Shown here piece by piece: positions 17,347-24,977 of a stretch of 64,000 nt of DNA. The notes below the pieces were generated by a model. It was not told where the DNA came from and searched no databases. It was given only the letters and a program-made list of their open reading frames with translations. This DNA comes from Actinoallomurus spadix. GTDB lineage: Bacteria > Actinomycetota > Actinomycetes > Streptosporangiales > Streptosporangiaceae. The stretch lies in contig NZ_JAMXMX010000015.1 of the NCBI RefSeq assembly GCF_024055725.1, positions 116,988 to 180,987 of the forward strand, read 5' to 3'. Made by a program: the position numbers and the translations under genes. Positions within the stretch are counted from its first letter, which is position 1; the number at the start of each line of letters is the position of its first letter.

Positions 17347-18600
17347 TCAGTGCCCGGAGCGGGCGATGAACGGCCGCATGGTCTGCTCGTCTCCGGTCGC
17401 GCCCACCGCCCACATCCCGCCGCCGGGAATAGGCGCCAGCGCCGCGATGGACGCCTGCCCCGGCGCGGGGAGCGGCGCGGGCGTCCAGCCGTCGCCGGTC
17501 CAGCGCCGCGCGTAGGCCTCGTACTCGACGTCCAGGGGCGACCAGGTGTCGCCGGCCGCCAGGACCGTACGACCGTCGGCCGCGACGTCGTGCAGGTCGC
17601 CGCGTTCCTCCGGCGCGTGGGTGTCGGCCCACGCGGTCCCGTCCCAGTGCAACAGCAGTGGACGGCGTATGTCGTTCCCGTCCGGAACGCGCCGGCCTAT
17701 GACGGCGAGCCAGACGTCGTCACTCGCGACCGCCCGGACGCGGACGGCGTTCTTCCGCCACATGGTGTTCGCGGGCTCGGCGAACCGTTTCCAGCCGTGA
17801 CCGTTCCAGTGCAGGAGCAGCAGCCGTTCGGCGTGGGTCTCGTAGCCGGTGTGGTCCGTGCCCGCGACCCAGACGTCCTGCGGTCCCCGCGCGTCGACGC
17901 CGCTGATGTCGAAATCGTCACCGAGCGCGGGAAGCGGGACGAGGCGCCACCGTGAGCCGTCCCAGTGCTGGACGAAGCCGTGATCCTTTCCTGTCGTGCC
18001 GTTCCACGCCGTTCCGGACAGCCAGACGTCGTCCGCGCCGACGGCCTTGATTCCGGTGAGGTCGGCGCCGTCCGTGCCGGGGATCGAGACGGGTGAGGTC
18101 CGTGCCCAGGTCCGGCCGTCCCAGTGCAGGACGCCGCAGTCCGCCGCCGCCCACACGTTCCCCGGCCCCGACGCGCTGACCGAGGTGAGGCGCCCCGAGT
18201 CGGGGATCGGCGCCTGACTCCATGACGCGCCGTCCCAGTGCAGGGCCAGCGACGGGAGACCGTGGTCATCGCATTGGTCGGCCTGGACGGCGGCCCGCAT
18301 CCGGCCGGTGGCGGCGGACGACCCCTCCGCCGTGGCGGCGGCCGCCTTGCCGGTGACGGTGAAGCCCACGGCCCAGGCGTCGTCACGGGCCACCGCCGTG
18401 ACCCCGACCAGGTTGGCCCGGCCCTGGACCGGTACGTCGTCGAGGCGCCATGGCGGCGAGGTCGCCGCCTCGGCCGCCGGGGACGCCGCCCCTGCCACGG
18501 TGGCATGCCGCAACGGGTCGCCCGACGCGACCGGTACGACCGCCGTCAGCGCGGCCGACATGATCGCCATGACGGCCACGGCGCTCCATCGAACGGACAT
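17347..18600 (-). CDS. Secreted protein with HWDG repeats (predicted beta-propeller)
   Basis: 417-residue exported protein. After a signal peptide (MSVRWSAVAVMAIMSAALTA) it carries repeated blades with the motif LHWDGxxW, seen about six times as LHWDGASW, LHWDGRTW, QHWDGSRW, LHWNGHGW, LHWDGTAW and RRWTGDGW, with DVW or NVWAA between them. This spacing suggests a beta-propeller of about six blades. No catalytic motif is seen. It lies directly downstream of the CU044_5270 and ECF sigma genes on the same strand (46-nt gap), so it may belong to that regulon. Confidence 0.7.
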   Translation of the reverse strand: MSVRWSAVAVMAIMSAALTAVVPVASGDPLRHATVAGAASPAAEAATSPPWRLDDVPVQGRANLVGVTAVARDDAWAVGFTVTGKAAAATAEGSSAATGRMRAAVQADQCDDHGLPSLALHWDGASWSQAPIPDSGRLTSVSASGPGNVWAAADCGVLHWDGRTWARTSPVSIPGTDGADLTGIKAVGADDVWLSGTAWNGTTGKDHGFVQHWDGSRWRLVPLPALGDDFDISGVDARGPQDVWVAGTDHTGYETHAERLLLLHWNGHGWKRFAEPANTMWRKNAVRVRAVASDDVWLAVIGRRVPDGNDIRRPLLLHWDGTAWADTHAPEERGDLHDVAADGRTVLAAGDTWSPLDVEYEAYARRWTGDGWTPAPLPAPGQASIAALAPIPGGGMWAVGATGDEQTMRPFIARSGH

Positions 18601-18646
18601 GAGGGAATTCCTCTCTCGTAGGTGGTCCGTGTGCTCTTCCACGCCG

Positions 18647-19630
18647 CTACCGGCTCCCCGGCCGGTCGACGAGCTTCACGACGGGCCGGAGCCGTGAGCT
18701 CACGAGGGCCCCCGCCGGCGGGACACGGTAGTTCGCCGGGTCACCGGCCCACCGGTCCCAGGCCCTGCGCTTGGCCGGGGACAGGCCCGCCGGCGGCTGC
18801 GGGCGCTGCTTCTGGACGCCGTCGCTGACCAGCCGCCCGCCCAGGTACCGGTAGGTCCGCGGATCGAAGAGGATCTCCTCCGTGTGGGGAAGGGACAGGC
18901 CGACGGCGGGCTCCCCCACTGCGTCCGCGGCCCTGTCGGCGCGGACGCCGGGCAGTGTGGCCAGCGCCCGGTACAGAGCGGACTGCACCTTCGGTGGTGC
19001 TCCCAGCGGGGAGTTCCACAGCAGTTCGGCGGCGCCCGCGAACGCCCGCTCGTCGGCCGAGGCGGGGCCGCCCGGGGGAAGGCCCGGTGCGTCGCGGAGG
19101 GCGGCCAGCATCGCGCGTGGCTCGGTCGGCAGCCCGGCGAGCCGGCGCCACGCGCCCAGCGGCGTGGAGATCTCCGGCTCGGGGGTCGCGGGGCCGCCGA
19201 CGACGATCCGCCCACCGACCCGGCTCGCGTCCTGCCGGCCGTCGAGCCGCTGCCAGCCCTCGCCGCGATAGACCGGCTCCTTCCTCTTGGGGTCGTAGCC
19301 GGCGAACCGGTAGTAGACCCACTGGCTCGGCCGGGGGGTCAGGGCCGGCTCTCGTTCCGCGCCGCTCGCGGCCTTGGAGAGGACCTCCTGCGCGGCGCTC
19401 AGGCGGATCGACGGCCGCGTCGCCGGGTCACCCGATCCGCCGCTCCCGACGGTCACCACGGCGACCGTGGCCGCCACCGCGCCCAGCGCGACGCCGGCGG
19501 CCCAGAACGGCGCGGCCCGCCGCGTACGGGGGCGTGTCCCGCGGGCGACGCGTTCGCGGCCGGCGGCGAGCACCGAGGGCGCGGGCCGGGGCTCGGTGAA
19601 CATCCGTTTCACGAGTTCGAGCTCCTCCAT
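18647..19630 (-). CDS. CU044_5270 family membrane protein (putative anti-sigma)
   Basis: 327-residue protein with a short cytoplasmic N-terminus (MEELELVKRMFTEPRPAPS), one membrane helix (about 40-62) and a large external part containing WVYYRFAGYDPK. This is the CU044_5270 family, which commonly accompanies ECF sigma genes in actinomycetes. The start overlaps the sigma stop by one base, so the pair is translationally coupled; an anti-sigma or sensor role is inferred from position because no zinc anti-sigma motif (HxxxCxxC) is present. Confidence 0.75.
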   Translation of the reverse strand: MEELELVKRMFTEPRPAPSVLAAGRERVARGTRPRTRRAAPFWAAGVALGAVAATVAVVTVGSGGSGDPATRPSIRLSAAQEVLSKAASGAEREPALTPRPSQWVYYRFAGYDPKRKEPVYRGEGWQRLDGRQDASRVGGRIVVGGPATPEPEISTPLGAWRRLAGLPTEPRAMLAALRDAPGLPPGGPASADERAFAGAAELLWNSPLGAPPKVQSALYRALATLPGVRADRAADAVGEPAVGLSLPHTEEILFDPRTYRYLGGRLVSDGVQKQRPQPPAGLSPAKRRAWDRWAGDPANYRVPPAGALVSSRLRPVVKLVDRPGSR

Positions 19631-20247
19631 CAGTTCTCCTTCGCGGGATTCACGTCACCGAGGGCCTTGCGCAGTTGACGCCTGGCCCGGTTGAGGCGGG
19701 AGCCGACGGTCCCGGTGGGGACGCCGAGGGCCTCGGCGACCTCCTGGTAGCCGAGACCGCCCAGCGCGGTCAGGAACAGCACGTCCCGGTCGGCCTGGGA
19801 CAGTTCCCTGATGGCGTTCGCCAGCCGCGGTCCGGCCCGCTGGGCCGCCACCCGGGTTGTGACGCCGTCCTCGTCGCCGTCGGCCGCCCGCTCGGCACCG
19901 ACCCGGGACATCGCCTTGAGCCGCCGGCCCTCACTGCGCCGGTGCCGGGACACGGTCTTGGTGGCGATCCCGAACAGCCAGGGCTTGACGGAACCGCGGT
20001 CGGGATCGAACGACGACCTCTTGCGGAACGCGACGAGGAACACGTCGGCGGTCAGGTCGTCGGCGTGCTCACGCCCCAGGCGCCCGGCGATGTACCGGTG
20101 GACGTCCTCGGCGTAGCGGTCGTAGAGGACGGTGAACCACTCGGGGTCGTCCCGCCCGAGGAGAACGGTCTGCTGTTTCAACAGGCATCGGCTTCCTTCG
20201 AAGGTTGCGGTCACCTGGTACTCGCCCGCAGCCGAGATTCTCTTCAT
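19630..20247 (-). CDS. ECF-type RNA polymerase sigma factor
   Basis: Sigma-70 family ECF protein of up to 205 residues. Region 2 includes WFTVLYDRYAEDVHRYIAGRLG, HADDLTADVFLVAFRKR and KPWLFGIATKTVSRHRR; region 4 includes LSQADRDVLFLTALGGLGYQEVAEALGVPTGTVGSRLNRARRQLR. Directs RNA polymerase to a dedicated promoter set. The first 24 residues do not look like the family and there is no good ribosome site at this ATG, so translation may begin later, at the GTG or TTG just before the LLKQQ segment. It heads a three-gene unit with the CU044_5270 protein and the secreted propeller. Confidence 0.85.
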   Translation of the reverse strand: MKRISAAGEYQVTATFEGSRCLLKQQTVLLGRDDPEWFTVLYDRYAEDVHRYIAGRLGREHADDLTADVFLVAFRKRSSFDPDRGSVKPWLFGIATKTVSRHRRSEGRRLKAMSRVGAERAADGDEDGVTTRVAAQRAGPRLANAIRELSQADRDVLFLTALGGLGYQEVAEALGVPTGTVGSRLNRARRQLRKALGDVNPAKEN

Positions 20248-20451
20248 CTCGCGCGCACGTCATCTCGCGCACACGTCGCGGCGGCTCGGAATCCTCGGCG
20301 CGGTCACCGGACGGACCGGCGCGTTCGCGTTCGCCGGCCGCTTGACCGGGTTCGCGGCCCGCCCCGGTGCCGCGTGCCCGTGGCCCGCCGGGGGCCGCTG
20401 CCTCCCCGACGGGTGCGCGCCATCTGCCGGCTCCCAGGGAATAGATCGGCC

Positions 20452-20491
20452 TTTACCTGGAGACAGGACGCGTATAGATAGCCTTCGACCT
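20452..20491 (+). promoter_or_regulatory. Possible promoter with near-leaderless start
   Basis: TATAGAT (20473-20479) is a good -10 match with TTTACC 15 nt upstream. The expected transcription start falls only a few nt before the ATG at 20492, so the mRNA would be almost leaderless, consistent with the absence of a ribosome-binding site. Confidence 0.35.
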
Positions 20492-21865
20492 ATGACCGGA
20501 ACGCCGTCGCGCGTGTTCATCGCGCGCCTGGCGGGAATCGCGGTGTTCGACCCCGCCGGGGACCAGATCGGCCGGGCGCGGGACGTCGTCGTCGCGCTCC
20601 GCCCGCCGCCGCGGCCGCCGCGGGTGCTCGGCCTCGTGGTCGAGGTTCCGCCGCATCGTCTCGTCTTCCTGCCGATCACGCGGGTGACGAACATCGACGC
20701 CGGCGCGGTGATCTTCGATGGCCGGATCAACATGCGCCGGTTCGAGAAACGCGAGTCCGAGACCCTGGCGATCGGCGAGCTGCTCGACCGGACCGTCGAG
20801 CTGAAGGAGACCGGCGAGAAGGCGATCGTGCTCGACCTGGGCATGGAGCAGACCCGGACCCGCGACTGGCTGATCATGAAGGTGGCGGTGCGCCGCGTCG
20901 AGCATCCGAACGGCCGGGGCTCCCGGCTGGGCCTGCGGCGGCGGCGCGGTGAGACGTTCGTCACCGACTGGGACCAGGTCAGCGGCCTGACGATGGTCGA
21001 GGAGAAGCAGGGCGCCGCGAACCTCATCGCCGCGTTCGAGCAGATGCGCGCCCCCGACCTGGCGAACGTCGTGCACGAGCTGTCGGCGAAACGGCGCGCC
21101 GAGGTCGCCGCCGCGCTCGACGACCGGCGCCTCGCCGACGTCCTGGAGGAACTGCCGGAGGACGACCAGGTGGAGATCCTCGGTGAGCTGGGCGTCGACC
21201 GGGCCGCCGACGTGCTGGAGGAGATGGGCCCGGACGACGCGGCCGACCTGCTCGGCGAGCTGCCGGCGGAGCAGCGCGAGCAGTTGCTCGCGCTGATGCA
21301 GCCGGAGGAGGCCGCGCCGGTGCGCCGGCTGCTGACCTACGCCGACAACAGCGCGGGCGGCATGATGACCACCGATCCGGTGATCGTGTCGCCGGACGCG
21401 ACCGTCGCGGAGGCCCTGGCACTGATCCGCAACGCCGACCTGAACCCCGCGCTGGCCGCGCAGGTGTACGTCTGCCGCCCGCCGACCGCCACGCCCACCG
21501 GCCGCTACCTCGGCACCGTGCACTTCCAGCGGCTGCTCCGCGAACCCCCGCCGACGCTGGTCAGCGCCATCTGCGACACCGAACTGGACCCGCTGCGGCC
21601 GTCGCGCTCGCTGGAGGCGGTCGCCAGCTATCTCGCGACGTACAACCTCGTGTCCGTTCCGATCGTCGACGAGGGCGGGCACCTGCTCGGCACCGTCACC
21701 GTCGACGACGTCCTCGATCACCTGCTGCCCGACGACTGGCGGGAGAGCGTCATGGACCCGCCGGTGGAGGAGGCCGACGAAGAGGAGGAGGCGCTGCGCC
21801 GCGCCGCCGAAGAGGACAGGGTGCCGCGCGGCGCGGCGGCATCGGGTGACGGGAGGCGGCCGTGA
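20492..21865 (+). CDS. MgtE N-terminal/CBS domain protein without membrane domain
   Basis: 457-residue cytoplasmic protein. A PRC-barrel-like N-terminus (about 1-110) is followed by an MgtE intracellular N domain with repeated RLADVLEELPEDDQVEILGEL-type helices (about 190-285) and a CBS pair (SAGGMMTTDPVIVSPDATVAEAL onward). The five-helix transport domain of true MgtE magnesium channels is absent, so this is not a transporter alone. The same protein type sits beside DUF1003 near M. tuberculosis sigE. Likely a Mg2+ or nucleotide sensor. GTGA overlap couples it to the next gene. Confidence 0.85.
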   Translation: MTGTPSRVFIARLAGIAVFDPAGDQIGRARDVVVALRPPPRPPRVLGLVVEVPPHRLVFLPITRVTNIDAGAVIFDGRINMRRFEKRESETLAIGELLDRTVELKETGEKAIVLDLGMEQTRTRDWLIMKVAVRRVEHPNGRGSRLGLRRRRGETFVTDWDQVSGLTMVEEKQGAANLIAAFEQMRAPDLANVVHELSAKRRAEVAAALDDRRLADVLEELPEDDQVEILGELGVDRAADVLEEMGPDDAADLLGELPAEQREQLLALMQPEEAAPVRRLLTYADNSAGGMMTTDPVIVSPDATVAEALALIRNADLNPALAAQVYVCRPPTATPTGRYLGTVHFQRLLREPPPTLVSAICDTELDPLRPSRSLEAVASYLATYNLVSVPIVDEGGHLLGTVTVDDVLDHLLPDDWRESVMDPPVEEADEEEEALRRAAEEDRVPRGAAASGDGRRP

Positions 21866-22431
21866 GCACCGCGCTCGGCCGGAACCGCGACGAGCAGCGG
21901 TTCGGGCGTCTCGACCAGCCGCGGGAGTACCGCCGTACGATCTCGCCGCGGCTGTACTACGACCCGGAGGCGTTCGGCCAGTTCTCCGAGCGGATCGCGC
22001 GGTTCCTCGGCACGGCGCGGTTCCTCGTCTACATGACGGCGTTCATCGTGCTCTGGCTCGGCTGGAACACCTTCGCCCCCGCGTTCCTGCGCTGGGATCC
22101 GTACCCGTTCATCTTCCTGACCCTGATGCTGTCACTGCAGGCGTCGTACGCCGCGCCGCTGATCCTGCTCGCGCAGAACCGGCAGGACGACCGCGACCGC
22201 GTGCAGTACGAGCAGGACCGCGCCCGCAACGAGCGGAGCGTCTCCGATACCGAGTACCTCACCCGGGAGATCGCGAGCCTGCGGATGGCGATGAACGAGG
22301 TCGCCACCCGCGACTGGATCCGCGACGAGCTGGCGCACCTGCTCAAAGAGCTCGACGGGCGCCGTCCCGGGCATGAGTGGCGCGACCACCGGTCGTCCGG
22401 TCCCGGCGAGCTGGGTTCGCCCGCCGACTGA
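21862..22431 (+). CDS. DUF1003 membrane protein
   Basis: 189-residue member of DUF1003. Two membrane helices are visible (FLVYMTAFIVLWLGWNTF and FIFLTLMLSLQASYAAPLILLA), the second ending in the family hallmark APLILLAQNRQDDRDR, followed by a charged cytoplasmic coiled-coil region. The GTG start overlaps the stop of the MgtE-N/CBS gene by 4 nt. Homologues occur next to that protein in other actinobacteria, which suggests a two-component membrane assembly, perhaps for Mg2+ or stress response. Molecular function unknown. Confidence 0.85.
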   Translation: MSTALGRNRDEQRFGRLDQPREYRRTISPRLYYDPEAFGQFSERIARFLGTARFLVYMTAFIVLWLGWNTFAPAFLRWDPYPFIFLTLMLSLQASYAAPLILLAQNRQDDRDRVQYEQDRARNERSVSDTEYLTREIASLRMAMNEVATRDWIRDELAHLLKELDGRRPGHEWRDHRSSGPGELGSPAD

Positions 22432-22451
22432 CCGGTAAATAACATGGGGGC

Positions 22452-23588
22452 ATGGCCTCCCCCACGATCGAGCAGGTGACCGCGGCACTCGCGACGGTGA
22501 ACGACCCGGAGATCCGCCGTCCGATCACCGAGCTCGACATGATCAAGGGCGTCGACGTGGCCGCCGACGGCTCCGTGACGGTCGGCGTGTACCTCACGGT
22601 CGCCGGCTGCCCGCTCCGCGACACGATCACGCGCGACGTCACCGCCGCCGTCTCCAAGATCCCCGGCGTCACCGGCGTACGCGTCGACCTGGACGTGATG
22701 AGCGAGGAGCAGCGTTCCGCCCTGCAGACGAAACTCCGCGGCGGGCAGGCTCCGAAGGAGATCCCCTTCGCCAAGCCGAACTCCCTGACCCGCGTGTACG
22801 CCGTGGCGAGCGGCAAGGGCGGCGTCGGAAAGTCCTCCGTGACGGTGAACCTCGCGGCCGCCATGGCCGCGCAGGGCCGCAAGGTGGGCGTCGTCGACGC
22901 CGACATCTACGGCCACTCCGTCCCCCGTATGCTCGGGGTGACCGGCCGGCCTACCCAGGTCGAGCAGATGATCATGCCGCCGAACTCCCACGGCGTGAAG
23001 GTCATCTCGATCGGCATGTTCACCGAGGGCAACGCGCCGGTCGTGTGGCGCGGCCCGATGCTGCACCGCGCGCTGCAGCAGTTCCTCGCCGACGTCTACT
23101 GGGGCGACCTGGACGTCCTGCTGATGGACCTGCCGCCCGGCACCGGCGACATCGCCATCTCGGTTGCCCAGCTGCTGCCCGCGGCGGAGATCCTCGTCGT
23201 GACCACGCCGCAGCAGGCCGCCGCCGAGGTCGCCGAGCGCGCGGGCGCGATCTCCGCGCAGACGCACCAGACCGTCGCCGGCGTGATCGAGAACATGTCC
23301 TACCTGCCCTGCCCGCACTGCGGCGAGCCGGTCGACGTGTTCGGCTCCGGCGGCGGGCAGACCGTCGCCGACGCGCTGACCCGGACGCTCGGCACGTCGG
23401 TGCCGCTGCTCGGCCAGGTCCCGATCGACGTGCGCCTGCGGGAGGGCGGCGACGCCGGCCTGCCGATCGTGCTCGACGACCCGGACGGCCCGGCGGCCAA
23501 GGAGCTGCGGGCCATCGCCGACCGGCTCTCGGGCCGGGCGAAGAGCCTGCGCGGCCGGCAGCTTGGGCTCAGCCCGAACCGCGCGTGA
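22452..23588 (+). CDS. mrp: Mrp/NBP35-type Fe-S cluster carrier ATPase
   Basis: 378-residue P-loop ATPase for assembly or delivery of iron-sulfur clusters. The N-terminal DUF59/MIP18 domain (about 5-85) precedes the deviant Walker A GKGGVGKSS (121-129), switch and Walker B region LLMDLPPGTGD, and the cluster-bridging CPHC (Cys287, Cys290). All expected residues are present. It follows the DUF1003 gene after 20 nt on the same strand. The position close to sigE and tatB is shared with M. tuberculosis. Confidence 0.93.
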   Translation: MASPTIEQVTAALATVNDPEIRRPITELDMIKGVDVAADGSVTVGVYLTVAGCPLRDTITRDVTAAVSKIPGVTGVRVDLDVMSEEQRSALQTKLRGGQAPKEIPFAKPNSLTRVYAVASGKGGVGKSSVTVNLAAAMAAQGRKVGVVDADIYGHSVPRMLGVTGRPTQVEQMIMPPNSHGVKVISIGMFTEGNAPVVWRGPMLHRALQQFLADVYWGDLDVLLMDLPPGTGDIAISVAQLLPAAEILVVTTPQQAAAEVAERAGAISAQTHQTVAGVIENMSYLPCPHCGEPVDVFGSGGGQTVADALTRTLGTSVPLLGQVPIDVRLREGGDAGLPIVLDDPDGPAAKELRAIADRLSGRAKSLRGRQLGLSPNRA

Positions 23589-23640
23589 CCGATTCTTAGT
23601 CCGCGTCTTCGCTTGACCGGCCGTGCGGGCGTGATTACGT

Positions 23641-24513
23641 GTGCCCATGGCACTTCGTTCCGCTCGTACGGCCGTCCTGGCCTTAGCGGTCGTGGCCGCC
23701 GGCTGCTCGACCGGCGGGCACGGGCGCGTCGCCGCGCCGCCTGCCGTGTCACCATCCGCTCCGGCGGCCGGCGGCGGCACGGTCTCCGCCACCCCGTCGC
23801 CCGGCTCGTCCGACGAGCTGCGGGTGATCCGGCCGCGCGGCACCCCGTCGCCCCGCCCGTACGGCCGGTGGGGCCGTCCCGTCCTGTACGACGACTTCGG
23901 CGGGGCCCGGCTGGACCCGCGTAAGTGGCAGGTCTACGACGCGCCGAACGCCCGCTCCCATCCGGGTTCGCCCGCCGGCGTGCACGTGGCGGACGGGCGC
24001 CTGCGGCTCGTCGGCGGGCTGTACGGCGGCCGGGACCAGTCCGCGGGCGTCGTCTCGCGCCTGGCCCAGACGTACGGCCGCTGGGAGGCGCGCATCCGGG
24101 CCGACCGCGGCAGCGGGTACTCCGCGACCGCCTTCCTGTGGCCGACGCGGCTCGGGTCACCGGAGTGGGCGGAGATCGACTTCGCCGAGATCATCGACGG
24201 CACCCGGCGTACGGGCGGGCTGTTCATCCACCACGGCGCGCAGGACCGGCAGCTGAGCAAGATCGCCCGCGTCGACTTCACCCGCTGGCACACGGTGGCC
24301 GTGGACTGGCTGCCGGCGAAGCTGAGGTTCTGGGTGGACGGCGAGGTCGTCTGGGACTACCAGGGGCCGTACGTCCCGAAGCAGGCGGACATGCACCTCA
24401 ACCTGCGGAACGAGACGGCGGACGGGTTCCACCGGATGGCGAGCACGCCGCAGCGCGTCACCATGGAGGTCGACTGGGTGCGGGTGTTCCGCGCGCCCGC
24501 GGGCCGCCGCTGA
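23641..24513 (+). CDS. GH16 family glycoside hydrolase lipoprotein
   Basis: About 290-residue surface lipoprotein. The signal peptide ends in the lipobox VVAAGC, followed by a Pro/Ser linker (about 30-70). The catalytic domain contains VLYDDFGGARLDPRKWQVY, TYGRWEARIRA and the GH16 active-site pattern EIDFAE (ExDxxE: nucleophile Glu, Asp, acid/base Glu), then FTRWHTVAVDWLPAKLRFWVDG. GH16 enzymes cleave beta-1,3/1,4-glucans, agar or related polymers; the substrate here is not known. The ATG two codons in is an equal start choice. Single gene, convergent with tatB. Confidence 0.85.
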   Translation: MPMALRSARTAVLALAVVAAGCSTGGHGRVAAPPAVSPSAPAAGGGTVSATPSPGSSDELRVIRPRGTPSPRPYGRWGRPVLYDDFGGARLDPRKWQVYDAPNARSHPGSPAGVHVADGRLRLVGGLYGGRDQSAGVVSRLAQTYGRWEARIRADRGSGYSATAFLWPTRLGSPEWAEIDFAEIIDGTRRTGGLFIHHGAQDRQLSKIARVDFTRWHTVAVDWLPAKLRFWVDGEVVWDYQGPYVPKQADMHLNLRNETADGFHRMASTPQRVTMEVDWVRVFRAPAGRR

Positions 24514-24571
24514 CGCCCCGGGAGCGTCCGCCCACCGCGGGTCACGGCCGTGGAGTGAGGTGGCCGCCGGG

Positions 24572-24898
24572 TCAGGTGGCCTCGGGGTCGTACGGCGGGC
24601 GCTCGCCGTACGGCAGGACCGAGTCGTCGCGCGCGGGCTCCCGCACGTCGAGGTCGTCGAGGTCGTCCAGCAGGTGCTTGGTCACGAACCGGCGCGGATT
24701 CAGGTCGGCGAGGTCGAAGTCCGCGAACTCCGGGCCCAGCCCCTCCTGCAGGTCCTGCTTGGCGCTGTTGGCCATCGTGCGCAGTTGCCGCAGGGCCCGC
24801 CCCGCCTGGGCCGCGACCCTGGGGAGCTGGTCCGGGCCGAAGATGATGATGGCCAGTACCACGAGGACCGCGCCCTCACCGAACCCTACGCCGAACAC
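24572..24898 (-). CDS. tatB: Sec-independent protein translocase TatB
   Basis: 108-residue Tat translocon subunit. One N-terminal membrane helix (about 8-22, VLVVLAIIIFGPDQLP) with the FGP hinge is followed by an amphipathic helix (RVAAQAGRALRQLRTMANSA) and the acidic tail DFDLADLNPRRFV typical of actinobacterial TatB. GGAGG lies 4 nt before the GTG start. It is downstream of htrA on the same strand, as in M. tuberculosis (htrA-tatB), and its expression may depend on the hairpins between them. Confidence 0.92.
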   Translation of the reverse strand: MFGVGFGEGAVLVVLAIIIFGPDQLPRVAAQAGRALRQLRTMANSAKQDLQEGLGPEFADFDLADLNPRRFVTKHLLDDLDDLDVREPARDDSVLPYGERPPYDPEAT

Positions 24899-24916
24899 CA
24901 GTCCTCCATACGGTGG

Positions 24917-24971
24917 CCGCGGCTCGTCAGCGGAGCCGCGGATCCCAGCTTAACCGCGCCGGGATCCGCGG
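24917..24971 (-). terminator. Two mutually exclusive hairpins between htrA and tatB
   Basis: CCGCGGATCCC (24936-24946) pairs perfectly with GGGATCCGCGG (24961-24971), 11 bp, loop 14 nt. CCGCGGCTC (24917-24925) pairs perfectly with GAGCCGCGG (24933-24941), 9 bp, loop 7 nt. The two share 24936-24941 and cannot form together. Without a T-tract this may be an attenuator, processing site or stability element between the genes. Confidence 0.6.
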
Positions 24972-24977
24972 TCTCCA

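Noticed and set aside
20492..21865. Magnesium transporter MgtE
   Set aside because: No transmembrane segments; only the cytoplasmic regulatory domains are present.
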